A DNA stretch of 64,000 bases from DASQFQ01 sp963811595. GTDB lineage: Bacteria > Actinomycetota > Thermoleophilia > Solirubrobacterales > Solirubrobacteraceae. Position numbers and translations under genes: made by a program. Location of the stretch: positions 62,001 through 126,000 of the forward strand of contig CAWERW010000006.1 of assembly GCA_963811595.1 (NCBI GenBank). The letters run 5' to 3'. Under the pieces are notes generated by a model. It made no database searches. It saw only the letters and a list, made by a program, of their open reading frames with translations, and had not been told where the DNA came from. This document shows, in pieces, positions 48,364-58,478 of the stretch. Numbering within the stretch: position 1 is the stretch's first letter; each line of letters opens with the position of its first letter.

Positions 48364-50382
48364 TCATCGCTTGTGGCGCGCGAAGTACGAGCGTCCGGCC
48401 CTGACGAGCACCGTCTTCCCGCGGCGCCGGTCGCGAACCGCGACCGCCCCCTCGGTCACGCGGACCAGCGTGCCGTCGCAGCGATCGAGGGTCAGCCAGC
48501 GCGTACCCCGGACAGTCGCCACCGAGTCGCGCCCGTGCGTGCGGAACCTGCCGCCTCGGTCACGGCCCCACAGCTTGCGCACCGTGCGCCGGGAGCGGTT
48601 GCGCTTCGCCGAGCTGACGGCGAGGATGCTCGACTTCGCGGCTCGGCCGGCCCGGCGGCACGCCTTCGCGAACCTCCCTCCGCTGAGGACCAGGTCGGTG
48701 CGCCCCTTGGCGTTCAGCGGCTGGCGGACCCGGAAGCGCCCGCCGTTGAAGGTGCCGGTCTGCGTGCGGCCCGTCTCGTCCAGCGCGCTGACGAGCTCGA
48801 CGGCGCCCTTGCGGGTGTCGACGAGCGAGCCCACGGGGATCGTGCCGCCGGCTGCGCCGAGGCGGACCGCCTTCCGGCTGCCGGGCGGTCGCACCCGCAC
48901 GCTGCCGCGGCTCGGGCGGACGACGACGGTGGACCCGAACTTGGCCGTCGCCGCGGGCGCGGTCGGCGACCGGCCGGTGAGGAACGTCGCCGTGTCCGGC
49001 GCCGGCGTGACGGTGGCCGTCGGCGCCGGGCTCGCGGTCGGCGTTGCGGTGGCCGTCGGCGCCGGGCTCGCGGTCGGCGTTGCGGTGGGGGTCGCCGTCG
49101 GCGTGGGCGTCGGGGCCGGCTCGGCGTCCGAGGTGAACGTCACGTCGGCTCCCTCGGTCGTGCCCGACGCGTTGGTCGCAACCAGCCGGTAGTGGTAGGT
49201 GGTCTCGGGATCCAGCCCGGTCAGCGCCGCGGAGACGTCGACGGCCGTGCCGCCGCTGCCGGCGTCGGCCACCGGCGTCTGATTGCCGTACGCCGTCGTG
49301 GGCCCCCACTCGAAGGAGTACTGCGTCACCTGCGCGTTGGGGCCGACCCGGCCCTCCATCGTCGCCGCGTCGTGCCCGATCGAGGTCGCCGCGCGGGTCT
49401 GTGCGGAGGGCGCCACGAACACGCGCGCGAGCTGATCGTCGGCGGTCTGCGCCACCCAGGGGTTCCCGTCTGGGCCGGTGGTGATGCCGTGCGGGCCGCT
49501 GTCCGCGGTGGGCAGGGCCTGGAGGGTGATGACGCCGTCGGTGGTGACCCGGCCAACGCCCCCGGGGGTGCGGGCGTAGCTGAACCACAGTGCGCCGTCG
49601 CTGCCCGCCGTGATGCCGAACGGCTCGCGGTTCGCCGTGGGCAGCGGGAACTCCGTGAGGACGCCGTCGGTCGTGATCCGCCCGATGACGCCGGGATCCT
49701 TGAACTGCGTGAACCAGAGGTTGCCGTCCGGGCCGGTGACGATGTCCTCCGGCTCGCCCGCCGTGAGGCCACCGAACACGGTGACGACGCCCATCGCCGT
49801 GATGCGCCCGATGCCGCCGCCGGCGCCCTTCAGCGTGAACCACATGTTGCCGTCCGGCCCCTGCGTGATCGCGTGGGGTTCGGTGCCCCCGGCGAAGATG
49901 GGGAACTCCGTGATCGCGCCGGACGCGTCGATCCGGGAGATGCGGTCCTTGGCCTCGTCCGTGAACCACATCTGGCCGTCGGGTCCCTGCGCGATGTCCC
50001 AGGGCCCCGCGCCGGGTGAGAGTCCGGCGGTGTACTCCGAGACGACGCCGGCGGGGGTGACCTTGCCGATCCGGTCGTCGAGCGTGAACCAGAGGTCGCC
50101 GCCGGGGCCGGCGGCGATCCCGCGCGGGTGCTTGCCGGAGGTGACGGCGGGATACTCGGTCACCGAGCCGCCGGGCACGTAGCGGCCGATCGCGCCGGCG
50201 TCGCCGTGCAGCGTGAACCACAGGGCCCCGTCGGTGCCGGTCGCGATCTCCCAGGGTTCGCCGTTGAGCGACGTGAGCGGAGTCTCCGTGATCACCGCGG
50301 CGCGCGCAGGCGTCGCGCTCGCTCCCACGGCGAGGAGCACGGCCAGCGACAAGCAGGTTCCAGACAGCCTTTTCAGGTTCAT
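48364..50382 (-). CDS. Secreted Vgb-like beta-propeller protein with FecR-like C-terminus
   Basis: The 672-residue protein has a signal peptide (MNLKRLSGTCLSLAVLLAVG, cleavage near ATPARA-AV). Residues 30-335 are seven or so repeats of the virginiamycin-B-lyase/SMP-30 propeller type, each with GPDGNLWFT-like motifs. A fibronectin-like segment follows (TTYHYRLVATNASGTTEG), then a Pro/Thr/Ala-rich linker (PTPTATPTATP). The last ~200 residues are basic and end with a FecR-like strand set (VRGTRWLTLDRCDGTLVRV, EGAVAVRDRRRGKTVLV). Antibiotic-lyase activity is not implied: such propellers are common binding modules. It is probably exported and surface-associated. Confidence 0.8.
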   Translation of the reverse strand: MNLKRLSGTCLSLAVLLAVGASATPARAAVITETPLTSLNGEPWEIATGTDGALWFTLHGDAGAIGRYVPGGSVTEYPAVTSGKHPRGIAAGPGGDLWFTLDDRIGKVTPAGVVSEYTAGLSPGAGPWDIAQGPDGQMWFTDEAKDRISRIDASGAITEFPIFAGGTEPHAITQGPDGNMWFTLKGAGGGIGRITAMGVVTVFGGLTAGEPEDIVTGPDGNLWFTQFKDPGVIGRITTDGVLTEFPLPTANREPFGITAGSDGALWFSYARTPGGVGRVTTDGVITLQALPTADSGPHGITTGPDGNPWVAQTADDQLARVFVAPSAQTRAATSIGHDAATMEGRVGPNAQVTQYSFEWGPTTAYGNQTPVADAGSGGTAVDVSAALTGLDPETTYHYRLVATNASGTTEGADVTFTSDAEPAPTPTPTATPTATPTASPAPTATATPTASPAPTATVTPAPDTATFLTGRSPTAPAATAKFGSTVVVRPSRGSVRVRPPGSRKAVRLGAAGGTIPVGSLVDTRKGAVELVSALDETGRTQTGTFNGGRFRVRQPLNAKGRTDLVLSGGRFAKACRRAGRAAKSSILAVSSAKRNRSRRTVRKLWGRDRGGRFRTHGRDSVATVRGTRWLTLDRCDGTLVRVTEGAVAVRDRRRGKTVLVRAGRSYFARHKR

Positions 50383-50458
50383 TGCTGCGTCATCGACCGC
50401 GGTGCCCCACTCCTGGAGCGGACCGGGCTGTTAGTCCGAGAAGCGGCCAGTCGGCAAC

Positions 50459-50485
50459 CTGACACCGAGCGGCGTCCGCTATAGA
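50459..50485 (+). promoter_or_regulatory. Promoter of the TauE/SafE gene
   Basis: CTGACA and TATAGA are 15 nt apart and the -10 box ends 10 nt before the ATG at 50496. The 113-bp divergent gap 50383-50495 shows no other clear signal; I could not place the promoter of the propeller gene. Confidence 0.4.
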
Positions 50486-50495
50486 GCTTCCACGG

Positions 50496-51236
50496 ATGGA
50501 GCTGGCCCTCTTCGCCGTCTGGTGCTTCCTGGTCGCCTTCGCGGGCGGGCTCGTCGGGCTCGTGCTCGGCAACATCCGCCTGCCCGCGACGCTCGTCGTC
50601 GCGGGCTCCGCGGCGTCGGGCGGCGGGGCGAACCTGGCGATCTCGGCCATCGCGGCGCTGACCGCCGCGACGGTCCATGCCCGCCACGGCCGCATCAACT
50701 GGCGGCTGGTGGCATGGATGGGGCCGCCGTCGATCCTCGGGGCGGTGGCCGGCGGCTACCTGGCGGGCGCGATCCCGGAAGCGCTGCTGCTGAGCTTCAT
50801 CGCGGTCGTGCTCCTCCACTCCGCGGTCGAGCTCCTCCGCAACCCACCGAAGCCGGCGGGCGGCGACGGCGACCTCGACGTCCGCGCGGCGATGCTGAGC
50901 GGCGCTTTCATCGGCCTGCTCGGCGGGCTCGTGGGCCTCATCCTCGGCTCGCTGCGGATGCCGGCGCTCCTGCGCTGGGTCGGCGAGACGCCGCAGCGGG
51001 CGGCCGGTACGAACGTCACCGTCGGCGTCCTGGTCGGCGTCGCGGGCTCGCTCGCGCACCTGCCGAACGCGGCGCCCGACCTCGACGCGATCGCGGTCGG
51101 CGGCGCCGCCTCGATCCCCGGCGCGCTGCTCGGCTCGCGCCTGACCGGGGTCCTCTCCGACGAGGCGCTGATCAAGGCGATCGCGGTCGTGCTGTTCGTG
51201 GCCGCGGCGGGTTGCATCGCCCAGGCCCTAACCTGA
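50496..51236 (+). CDS. TauE/SafE-family membrane transporter
   Basis: The 246-residue protein has seven or eight membrane segments and the twofold repeat of the family: FAGGLVGLVLGNIRLPATLV in the first half and GLLGGLVGLILGSLRMPALLR in the second, then GTNVTVGVLVGVAGSLAHL. TauE/SafE proteins export or import sulphonates, sulphite or other small anions; the substrate is not fixed by sequence. Its TGA lies next to the -10 box of the M20 peptidase gene, so the two are close but may have separate promoters. Confidence 0.87.
   Translation: MELALFAVWCFLVAFAGGLVGLVLGNIRLPATLVVAGSAASGGGANLAISAIAALTAATVHARHGRINWRLVAWMGPPSILGAVAGGYLAGAIPEALLLSFIAVVLLHSAVELLRNPPKPAGGDGDLDVRAAMLSGAFIGLLGGLVGLILGSLRMPALLRWVGETPQRAAGTNVTVGVLVGVAGSLAHLPNAAPDLDAIAVGGAASIPGALLGSRLTGVLSDEALIKAIAVVLFVAAAGCIAQALT
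51229..51234 (+). promoter_or_regulatory. -10 element of the M20 peptidase gene
   Basis: TAACCT lies 7 nt before the GTG at 51242 and overlaps the TauE stop. No ribosome-binding site is visible, so the message should be leaderless or nearly so. Confidence 0.45.
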
Positions 51237-51241
51237 CCCGC

Positions 51242-52540
51242 GTGGACCTCCAGGAGGAGACCGCCGACGTCCTCGGCAACCTGATCCGCTTCAACACCGT
51301 CAACCCGCCCGGCAACGAGCGGGAGTGTCAGGAGTGGCTGAAGGCGTATCTGGAGGAGGCGGGCTTCGAGTGCGAGCTCGCCGGCACGTCGGACGAGCGG
51401 CCGAACCTCGTGGCCCGGTTGCAGGGCGAGGCGGACGGGCCGGTGCTCGGTTACCTCTCGCACGTCGACACGGTGCTCGCCTCGCCCGAGGACTGGTCGC
51501 GCGACCCGTGGTCGGGCGACGTGCACGACGGTTGCGTGTGGGGCCGCGGCGCGCTCGACATGAAGTCGCAGACCGCCGCCGAGGCGGTGGCGGGCGCGGC
51601 GCTGGCGCGCGCGGGCTGGCGGCCGCCGCGCGGCGAGCTGAAGATCATCTCGGTCGCCGACGAGGAGGTCGGCGGCCTGGTCGGGGCGCAGTGGCTGACC
51701 CAGCAGCGGCCGGACCTCGCCCGCGTCGACATGCTGCTCAACGAGGGCGCCGGCCCCGTCATCCCTTACGACGGCCGCCGCCTCTTCGGCGTGTGCTGCG
51801 CCGAGAAGGGGACGTTCCGCTTCGCCGTGCGCGCGGGCGGCCGCGCCGGGCACGCCTCGATCCCGGCACTCGCCGACAACGCGCTGCTCAAGCTGCTCCC
51901 TTACGTCGAGCGGCTCGGCGGCGCGCCGGTCACCCACGACCTCACCGACCCGCCGCGCGCCTTCCTGTCCGCGGTCGGCCTCGACCCGGCCGACCCCGAC
52001 GGCGCGCTGACCGTCCTCCGCGGCGACGACGAGCGGCTCGCGGCGATGGTCGAGCCGACGTTCGGCGTGACGTACGCCCCGACGATCATCGAGGCGTCGG
52101 CCAAGATCAACGTGATCCCCGCCCGCGCGGAGCTGAAGGTCGACTGCCGCGTGCCGGCCGGCATGGGCGCCGAGGAGACGATGGCGCGTGTACGCGAGGC
52201 GCTCGGCGACACCGACGGCGTCGAGGTCGAGTTCCTCGAGGAGGTCATCGGCAACAGCTCGCCGGTCGAGTCGCCGCTGATGGACGCGATCCGCGACTGG
52301 GTGGGCGAGGCCGAGCCGGGCGCCGAGGCCGTGCCGACGGTGCTGCCCGCGTTCACCGACTCGCGCTGGTTCCGCGACGCCTTCCCCGATTGCGTCGCGT
52401 ACGGCTTCTTCCCGCAGCGGCACATGACGCTGTACGACACGTGGCCGCTGATCCACGGCGCCGACGAGCGGATCGACGTCCGCGACCTGGGCTTCGCCGC
52501 GAAGTTCTTCCACGAGCTGCCGAGGAGGCTGCTGGCATGA
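51242..52540 (+). CDS. M20-family metallopeptidase
   Basis: The 432-residue enzyme has the M20 metal sites: His in GYLSHVDTVLASPEDW, Asp in WGRGALDMKSQTAA, the Glu pair in SVADEEVGGLVGAQW, and the final His in PLIHGADERIDV. The dimerisation domain begins at FRFAVRAGGRAGHASIP. The family includes ArgE/DapE/ACY1 deacylases and dipeptidases; the N-terminal LIRFNTVNPPGNE is typical of ACY1/DapE-like members. The exact substrate is unknown. The GTG start overlaps no gene but follows a -10 box by 7 nt; its stop overlaps the DUF1385 start (ATGA). Confidence 0.9.
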   Translation: MDLQEETADVLGNLIRFNTVNPPGNERECQEWLKAYLEEAGFECELAGTSDERPNLVARLQGEADGPVLGYLSHVDTVLASPEDWSRDPWSGDVHDGCVWGRGALDMKSQTAAEAVAGAALARAGWRPPRGELKIISVADEEVGGLVGAQWLTQQRPDLARVDMLLNEGAGPVIPYDGRRLFGVCCAEKGTFRFAVRAGGRAGHASIPALADNALLKLLPYVERLGGAPVTHDLTDPPRAFLSAVGLDPADPDGALTVLRGDDERLAAMVEPTFGVTYAPTIIEASAKINVIPARAELKVDCRVPAGMGAEETMARVREALGDTDGVEVEFLEEVIGNSSPVESPLMDAIRDWVGEAEPGAEAVPTVLPAFTDSRWFRDAFPDCVAYGFFPQRHMTLYDTWPLIHGADERIDVRDLGFAAKFFHELPRRLLA

Positions 52541-53319
52541 CGGAACCCGACAAGCTCCGCCTCGGCGGCATGGCCCTGCGCAACGGGCTGCTCGTCCACG
52601 GGCCGACCCACTGGGCCGCCGCCGTGCGGACGGGCGACGGCGAGGTCAAGGTGGCGTCGGGCAAGAAGCCGCGCATGCGCGCGGTCGACGACGTGCCGGG
52701 CGTGCGCGGCGTCGTGCGGCTCGGCGAGGCGATGGTGGTGATCCCGCTCGTCAAGCGCGCGCTGCCGCAAGCGCGGCTGCCGTTCCAGGACGCCTCCGTG
52801 CTCGGGGTCGCGGCCGCCGCGTCGCTGGGCGGCGCGCTGGCGCGCAAGCGCGTGCGCGGCGTGGGCGGCGAGTCGATCGCGGCGCTCGTCTCGGTCGCGC
52901 CCGCGCTGTTCGCGCTGCGCGGCGGCGAGCTCGCCCAGTACCACGGCGTCGAGCACAAGGCGATCGCCGCCTACGAGCAGGACGCCGAGGACGCGAGCGA
53001 CGCCTCGAAGGAGCACGACCGCTGCGGCTCGCACCTCGTGGCGCCGCTGCTCGCCTCGAACCTGGCCGGGACCCTGCTGCTGCGGCGCGCGCTCGAGCGG
53101 CCGGGCCCGGTGGCCGGCGGCGCGGTCGCGCTCGCCTCGACCGCGGTGGCCGTCGAGGTGTTCGCCTGGTGCGAGCGCAACAGCGAGACGCGGCTCGCGA
53201 AGGCGTTGCGGCGGCCCGGCTTCGAGATCCAGCGGGTGATCGGGACGCGCGAGCCCGACGAGCGCCAGCTCGAGGTCGGGCGCGCGGCGCTGGCGGAGAT
53301 CCTGCGCGTCGAGACGTAG
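52537..53319 (+). CDS. DUF1385 membrane-associated protein
   Basis: The 260-residue protein starts with the family's LRLGGMALRNGLLVHGPTHWAAAVR and has the hallmark QYHGVEHKAIAAYE, plus DRCGSHLVAPLLASNLAGTLLL. Two or three hydrophobic segments lie in the middle and C-terminal half. DUF1385 proteins are predicted metal-dependent membrane enzymes of unknown function, common in actinobacteria and firmicutes, often near prfA or rpmE. Here it is coupled to the M20 peptidase (ATGA overlap) and lies upstream of the FtsH-like gene. Confidence 0.83.
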   Translation: MTEPDKLRLGGMALRNGLLVHGPTHWAAAVRTGDGEVKVASGKKPRMRAVDDVPGVRGVVRLGEAMVVIPLVKRALPQARLPFQDASVLGVAAAASLGGALARKRVRGVGGESIAALVSVAPALFALRGGELAQYHGVEHKAIAAYEQDAEDASDASKEHDRCGSHLVAPLLASNLAGTLLLRRALERPGPVAGGAVALASTAVAVEVFAWCERNSETRLAKALRRPGFEIQRVIGTREPDERQLEVGRAALAEILRVET

Positions 53320-53396
53320 AACTAAGGTCCACGCCTCATTGTGGAGCGGCGTAGGCTGCGCTACACCTGCTGCACACTTCGGCAGGGAGGCCCAAG

Positions 53397-54974
<1,578 letters not shown>

Positions 54975-55043
54975 GGAGCCCGTCAAAGAAGTCGGCACGC
55001 CCGGATGCACCCCGGACGCACCGCCTGCTCTTTGACGGACTCC
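54975..55043. terminator. 15-bp inverted repeat between convergent ftsH-like and VOC genes
   Basis: GGAGCCCGTCAAAGA (54975-54989) pairs with TCTTTGACGGACTCC (55029-55043) with one mismatch, enclosing 39 nt. It begins at the base after the TAG of the protease and ends at the TAG of the VOC gene. A bidirectional terminator is the simplest reading. Confidence 0.55.
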
Positions 55044-55414
55044 TAGGGCTGCATGGCCCCGTGGTAGACGGCCTCGACGTTGTTGCCGTCGGGGTCGAGG
55101 GCGAACGCGCCGTAGTAGTTCTGGTGGTAGATCGGGCGCGGCCCGGGCGGGCCGTTGTCGGTGCCGCCGGCCGCGAGCGCCGCGGCGTGGAAGCGCTGGA
55201 CCTGCTCCTCGCCGTCGGCTCGGAAGCTGACGTGGCAGGTCGTCCCCGGGCCGCCGGCCGGCTCGAGCCAGAAGTCGGGGCGGTCGGCGCCCATGCCGAC
55301 CACGCCGGGCGCGGGCTCGAGCAGCACGCGGTAGCCGAGCGGCTCGAGCGCCTGCTCGTAGAAGGCGCGGCTCGCCGCCGGGTCGGCGACCTGGAGCTTG
55401 ATGTGGTCGATCAC
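55043..55414 (-). CDS. VOC-family (glyoxalase-like) protein
   Basis: The 123-residue protein has two beta-alpha-beta-beta-beta modules: IDHIKLQVADPAASRAFYEQ at the N-terminus, PDFWLEPAGGPGTTCHVSFRA in the middle and YYGAFALDPDGNNVEAVYH at the end. The His and Glu of these strands are the usual metal ligands. The activity (isomerase, dioxygenase, resistance or binding) is open. The GTG start overlaps the alcohol dehydrogenase stop (GTGA), so it may act on that enzyme's substrate or product. Confidence 0.85.
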   Translation of the reverse strand: MIDHIKLQVADPAASRAFYEQALEPLGYRVLLEPAPGVVGMGADRPDFWLEPAGGPGTTCHVSFRADGEEQVQRFHAAALAAGGTDNGPPGPRPIYHQNYYGAFALDPDGNNVEAVYHGAMQP

Positions 55415-56517
55415 GTGAAGCCGATCACGCTGCGGATGCCGTCCTGGGCCTCCATCAGCTCGAAGCCCTTGTTGACCTCGTCGAGCGTGATCCGGTGGGA
55501 GAGGAACGCGTCGACGTCGATGTCGCCCGCGAGGTAGCGCTCGACGTACTGCGGCACCTGCTCGCGGCCCTTCACGCCGCCGAACGACGAGCCGGCGATG
55601 CGGCGGCCGGTGATGAGGAAGCGCGGGATGACGTCGAGCGTCTCGCCCTTGCCGGCCACGCCGGCGACCGTGCACAGGCCCCAGCCCATGCGCGCGGCCT
55701 CGACGGCCTGGCGCATGACCTTGACGTTGCCGGTCGCCTCGAACGTGTAGTCGGCGCCGAAGCCGTCGGTCATCTCGAGGATCTCCTGCACCGCGTCCGG
55801 CCCGCCGACCATCGTCTCGGTCGCGCCCTGGCCGGTGGCGAGCGCCAGGCGCTCCTCGCTCAGGTCGACGCAGACGATCCGCTCGGCGCCCTGCAGGCGG
55901 CAGCCGGCGACCGCGCCGAGGCCGACCATGCCGGCGCCGAAGACGACGCACGTCGTGCCCGGCTCGACCTTGGCGGTGTTCATCGCCGCGCCGAGGCCGG
56001 TGGAGAGCCCGCAGGCGAACAGGCACGCCCGGTCGAGCGGCGCCTCCGGGTTGATCTTCGCGAGCGCGATCTCCGGCATCACCGTGTACTCCGCGAACGT
56101 CGAGCAGCCCATGAAGTGCCGGATCGGCTCGCCGTCGCGTGACAGGCGCGGGGTGCCGTCGGGCAGGAAGCCCTTGCCCTGCTGCTCGCGGATGGCGAGG
56201 CAGAGGTTCGTCTTCGGCGAGCGGCAGTGGATGCACTCGCCGCACTGGGGCGAGAACAGCGAGACGACGTGGTCGCCCTCGGCGAGCGAGGTCACGCCCT
56301 CGCCGACGCGCTCGACGACGCCGGCGCCCTCGTGGCCGAGCACGGCCGGGGCGTAGCCGCTCGGGTCGGCGCCCGAGGCGGTGTAGAGGTCGGTGTGGCA
56401 GACGCCGCAGGCCTCGAGACGCACGAGCACCTCGCCCGCCTGGGGCTCCGCGAGGTCGAGCTCCTGCACCGCGAGGGGGGCGCCGAACTCCTCGAGGACG
56501 GCTGCGCGGATCTTCAT
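55411..56517 (-). CDS. Zinc-dependent alcohol dehydrogenase (class III-like)
   Basis: The 368-residue enzyme has the catalytic zinc site ACGVCHTDLYTASG, GHEGAGVVERVGEGV, the four-Cys structural zinc site in SPQCGECIHCRSPKTNLC, and the NAD fold VVFGAGMVGLGAVAG. The insert GKGFLPDGTPRLSRDGEPI and MGCSTFAEYTVMPE match the class III / S-(hydroxymethyl)thiol dehydrogenase branch, so formaldehyde-thiol adducts are plausible substrates in an actinobacterium using mycothiol. The ATG at 56517 follows a TAGATT -10 box by 8 nt; the box overlaps the stop of mreB. Confidence 0.92.
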   Translation of the reverse strand: MKIRAAVLEEFGAPLAVQELDLAEPQAGEVLVRLEACGVCHTDLYTASGADPSGYAPAVLGHEGAGVVERVGEGVTSLAEGDHVVSLFSPQCGECIHCRSPKTNLCLAIREQQGKGFLPDGTPRLSRDGEPIRHFMGCSTFAEYTVMPEIALAKINPEAPLDRACLFACGLSTGLGAAMNTAKVEPGTTCVVFGAGMVGLGAVAGCRLQGAERIVCVDLSEERLALATGQGATETMVGGPDAVQEILEMTDGFGADYTFEATGNVKVMRQAVEAARMGWGLCTVAGVAGKGETLDVIPRFLITGRRIAGSSFGGVKGREQVPQYVERYLAGDIDVDAFLSHRITLDEVNKGFELMEAQDGIRSVIGFT

Positions 56518-56525
56518 GCGGCGGG

Positions 56526-56531
56526 AATCTA
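56526..56531 (-). promoter_or_regulatory. -10 element of the alcohol dehydrogenase gene
   Basis: TAGATT overlaps the TAG stop of the MreB gene and ends 8 nt before the ATG at 56517. Confidence 0.45.
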
Positions 56532-57584
56532 CCGGCGCATACGCGGCGAGCGCGCGTGGGGCCGGCGGCTGCCGCGGCGGGCGAGCGCCTGGCGGCGCGC
56601 GATCGCCTCGAACTCCTCGAGCGCTGTGCCGGCGCCGACCGCCACGCAGGTCAGCGGCGAGTCGGCCACGCGCGTGGGCATCGACGTCTCCATCTCCAGC
56701 CGCTCGACGAGGCCGTGCAGGAGCGCGCCGCCGCCGGCGAGCAGGATCCCGTGGGTGAGGACGTCGGCCGACAGCTCGGGCGGCGTCTGGTCGAGCGTCT
56801 CGCGCACCGCGTCGACGATCGTCTGCACCGGCTCGGCGAGCGCCTTGCGGATGTCGTCGGAGTCGAGCATCACCGTGCGCGGGAGGCCGGAGAGCAGCTC
56901 GCGGCCGCGCACCTCGACCTCGACGGTCTGCGGCATCGGGTAGGCCGAGCCGGCCGCCATCTTGATCTCCTCCGCGCTCGGCTGGCCGATCGCGAGGTTG
57001 GCGTGGCGGCGGACGTAGGCCATGATCGCCTCGTCGAGGTCGTAGCCCGCGAGCCGCAGCGACGTCTCGACCACGATCTCGCCCATCGAGATCACCGCCA
57101 CCTCCGAGGTGCCGCCGCCGATGTCGACGACCATGTGGCCGGTCGGCTCGGCGATGTCGAGCCCGGCGCCGATGGCGGCGGCGATCGGCTCCTCGATCAG
57201 CGCCACCTGGCGCGCGCCCGCCGACAGGCACGCCTCCTCGACCGCGCGCGTCTCGACCTCGGTGACGCCGGAGGGCACGCACATGATCACCCGCGGGCGC
57301 GACCAGCGGCTCGCCTGCGCCTTGCGCAGGAAGTAGCGCAGCATCTGCTCGGTGACCTCGAAGTCGGCGATCACGCCGTGGCGCAGCGGGCGCGTGGCGG
57401 AGATCGTGGCCGGCGTGCGGCCGATCATCCGGTGCGCCTCGTCGCCGACGGCGTAGACCTCGCCGCGGTCGGCGTCGACGGCGATCACGGACGGCTCGGA
57501 GACGACGATGCCGCGGCCGCGCTCGAACACGAGCGTGTTCGCGGTGCCGAGGTCGACCGCGAGGTCGCGGTTGCCGAACGCCAT
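56529..57584 (-). CDS. mreB: Rod shape-determining protein MreB
   Basis: The 351-residue actin-like ATPase has the phosphate-1 loop LAVDLGTANTLVFERG, phosphate-2 VVDIGGGTSEVAVISMGE and the adenosine motif ILLAGGGALLHGL. CVPSGVTEVETRAVEEA and LIEEPIAAAIGAGLDI are MreB-typical. It guides lateral wall synthesis under the membrane. mreCD do not follow, so this is a solitary copy; a second mre locus elsewhere is possible. The ATG overlaps the stop of the lipid kinase gene (TGATG). The C-terminal tail ARRGSRRPHARSPRMRR is longer and more basic than usual. Confidence 0.93.
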   Translation of the reverse strand: MAFGNRDLAVDLGTANTLVFERGRGIVVSEPSVIAVDADRGEVYAVGDEAHRMIGRTPATISATRPLRHGVIADFEVTEQMLRYFLRKAQASRWSRPRVIMCVPSGVTEVETRAVEEACLSAGARQVALIEEPIAAAIGAGLDIAEPTGHMVVDIGGGTSEVAVISMGEIVVETSLRLAGYDLDEAIMAYVRRHANLAIGQPSAEEIKMAAGSAYPMPQTVEVEVRGRELLSGLPRTVMLDSDDIRKALAEPVQTIVDAVRETLDQTPPELSADVLTHGILLAGGGALLHGLVERLEMETSMPTRVADSPLTCVAVGAGTALEEFEAIARRQALARRGSRRPHARSPRMRR

Positions 57585-58435
57585 CAGCCGATCACCAGCT
57601 CGTAGGCGTGGTGCTCGACGGTGATGCGCTCCATGCCGCTGTCGCGGACCTCGCCGTCGACATTGAACTCCGTGCCCGGCGGCAGCCCGACCTCGACCAC
57701 GGTCCCGCGCGCATGGCAGACGTCGCGCTGCTCGGCGATGTTGCCGCGGCGCAGGCCCCAGGCGCGGCGGGCGAGCCCGAGCCGCGAGCCGGCGGGGAGG
57801 ATGGCAGCGTCGAGCACCCCGTCCTCGGGGTCGGCGGCGTCGATGTCGGCGCCGCCCCCGAACGCGCCGGTGACCGCGACGATCGCCTGCCACGCCTCGC
57901 CGTCGAACACCTCCTCGCCACCTGCGCAGACCGTGCACCGGAGCGGCTGCTCGGTCACAGCGGCGTGCAGGGCGCCGAGCGGGTAGGCGAGCGGGCCGAG
58001 GAAGGACTTGAACGGCTGCGCGCGGCGGGCGGCGGCCGAGGCGAGGCCGGCGCTGGCGACGTTGACGAACGGGCGGCCGTCGGCCAGGCGCCCCAGCTCC
58101 ATCGGGCGCAGCTCGGCGCCGGTGGCGGCCAGCTCGCAGGCGGCCTCGGGCTCGGTCGGGAGGTCGGAGGCGCGGGCGAAGTCGTTGGCCGTCCCGGTGG
58201 CGATGACCGCGAGCGGGACGCCGAGGCGGCCGGCCAGCTCCGCCACGGAGCCGACCGTGCCGTCGCCGCCGGCGACCGCGAGCCGCTCGGGCTTCCACTC
58301 GGCCACCCCGTCGAGATCCTCGGGCTCACAGCCGCAGCTGCGGACCTCCGCGCCGTGGCGGCGCATCGTGTCCGCGAGCGGCTCCGGGTCGAGGCCCCCA
58401 CCGGAGGCCTCGTTGGCGATCAGCGCGATCCGCAC
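57584..58435 (-). CDS. Diacylglycerol/lipid kinase-family protein
   Basis: The 283-residue protein starts VRIALIANEASGGGLDPEPL and has the catalytic loop AVAGGDGTVGSVAEL and VIATGTANDFARASDLP, followed by the C-terminal beta-sandwich ending EFNVDGEVRDSGMERI. The family includes DgkB/YegS diacylglycerol and phosphatidylglycerol kinases and sphingosine-kinase-like proteins. The substrate is a lipid head group. The GTG at 58435 follows TAGCCT by 8 nt. It is upstream of mreB in one operon, linking lipid turnover with wall growth by position only. Confidence 0.88.
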   Translation of the reverse strand: MRIALIANEASGGGLDPEPLADTMRRHGAEVRSCGCEPEDLDGVAEWKPERLAVAGGDGTVGSVAELAGRLGVPLAVIATGTANDFARASDLPTEPEAACELAATGAELRPMELGRLADGRPFVNVASAGLASAAARRAQPFKSFLGPLAYPLGALHAAVTEQPLRCTVCAGGEEVFDGEAWQAIVAVTGAFGGGADIDAADPEDGVLDAAILPAGSRLGLARRAWGLRRGNIAEQRDVCHARGTVVEVGLPPGTEFNVDGEVRDSGMERITVEHHAYELVIG

Positions 58436-58443
58436 GCCAGCCC

Positions 58444-58449
58444 AGGCTA
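58444..58449 (-). promoter_or_regulatory. -10 element of the lipid kinase-mreB operon
   Basis: TAGCCT lies 8 nt before the GTG at 58435. The divergent intergenic region is only 43 bp. Confidence 0.45.
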
Positions 58450-58465
58450 CCGGCGCGAGGGCGTC

Positions 58466-58471
58466 TAGACT
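58466..58471 (+). promoter_or_regulatory. -10 element of the epimerase operon
   Basis: TAGACT lies 7 nt before the ATG at 58479, with no ribosome-binding site. Confidence 0.45.
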
Positions 58472-58478
58472 CCCGCCG

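Noticed and set aside
48364..50382. Naming the propeller protein virginiamycin B lyase.
   Set aside because: The propeller repeats are generic and the C-terminal half is unrelated to Vgb; a resistance role is not supported by the sequence.
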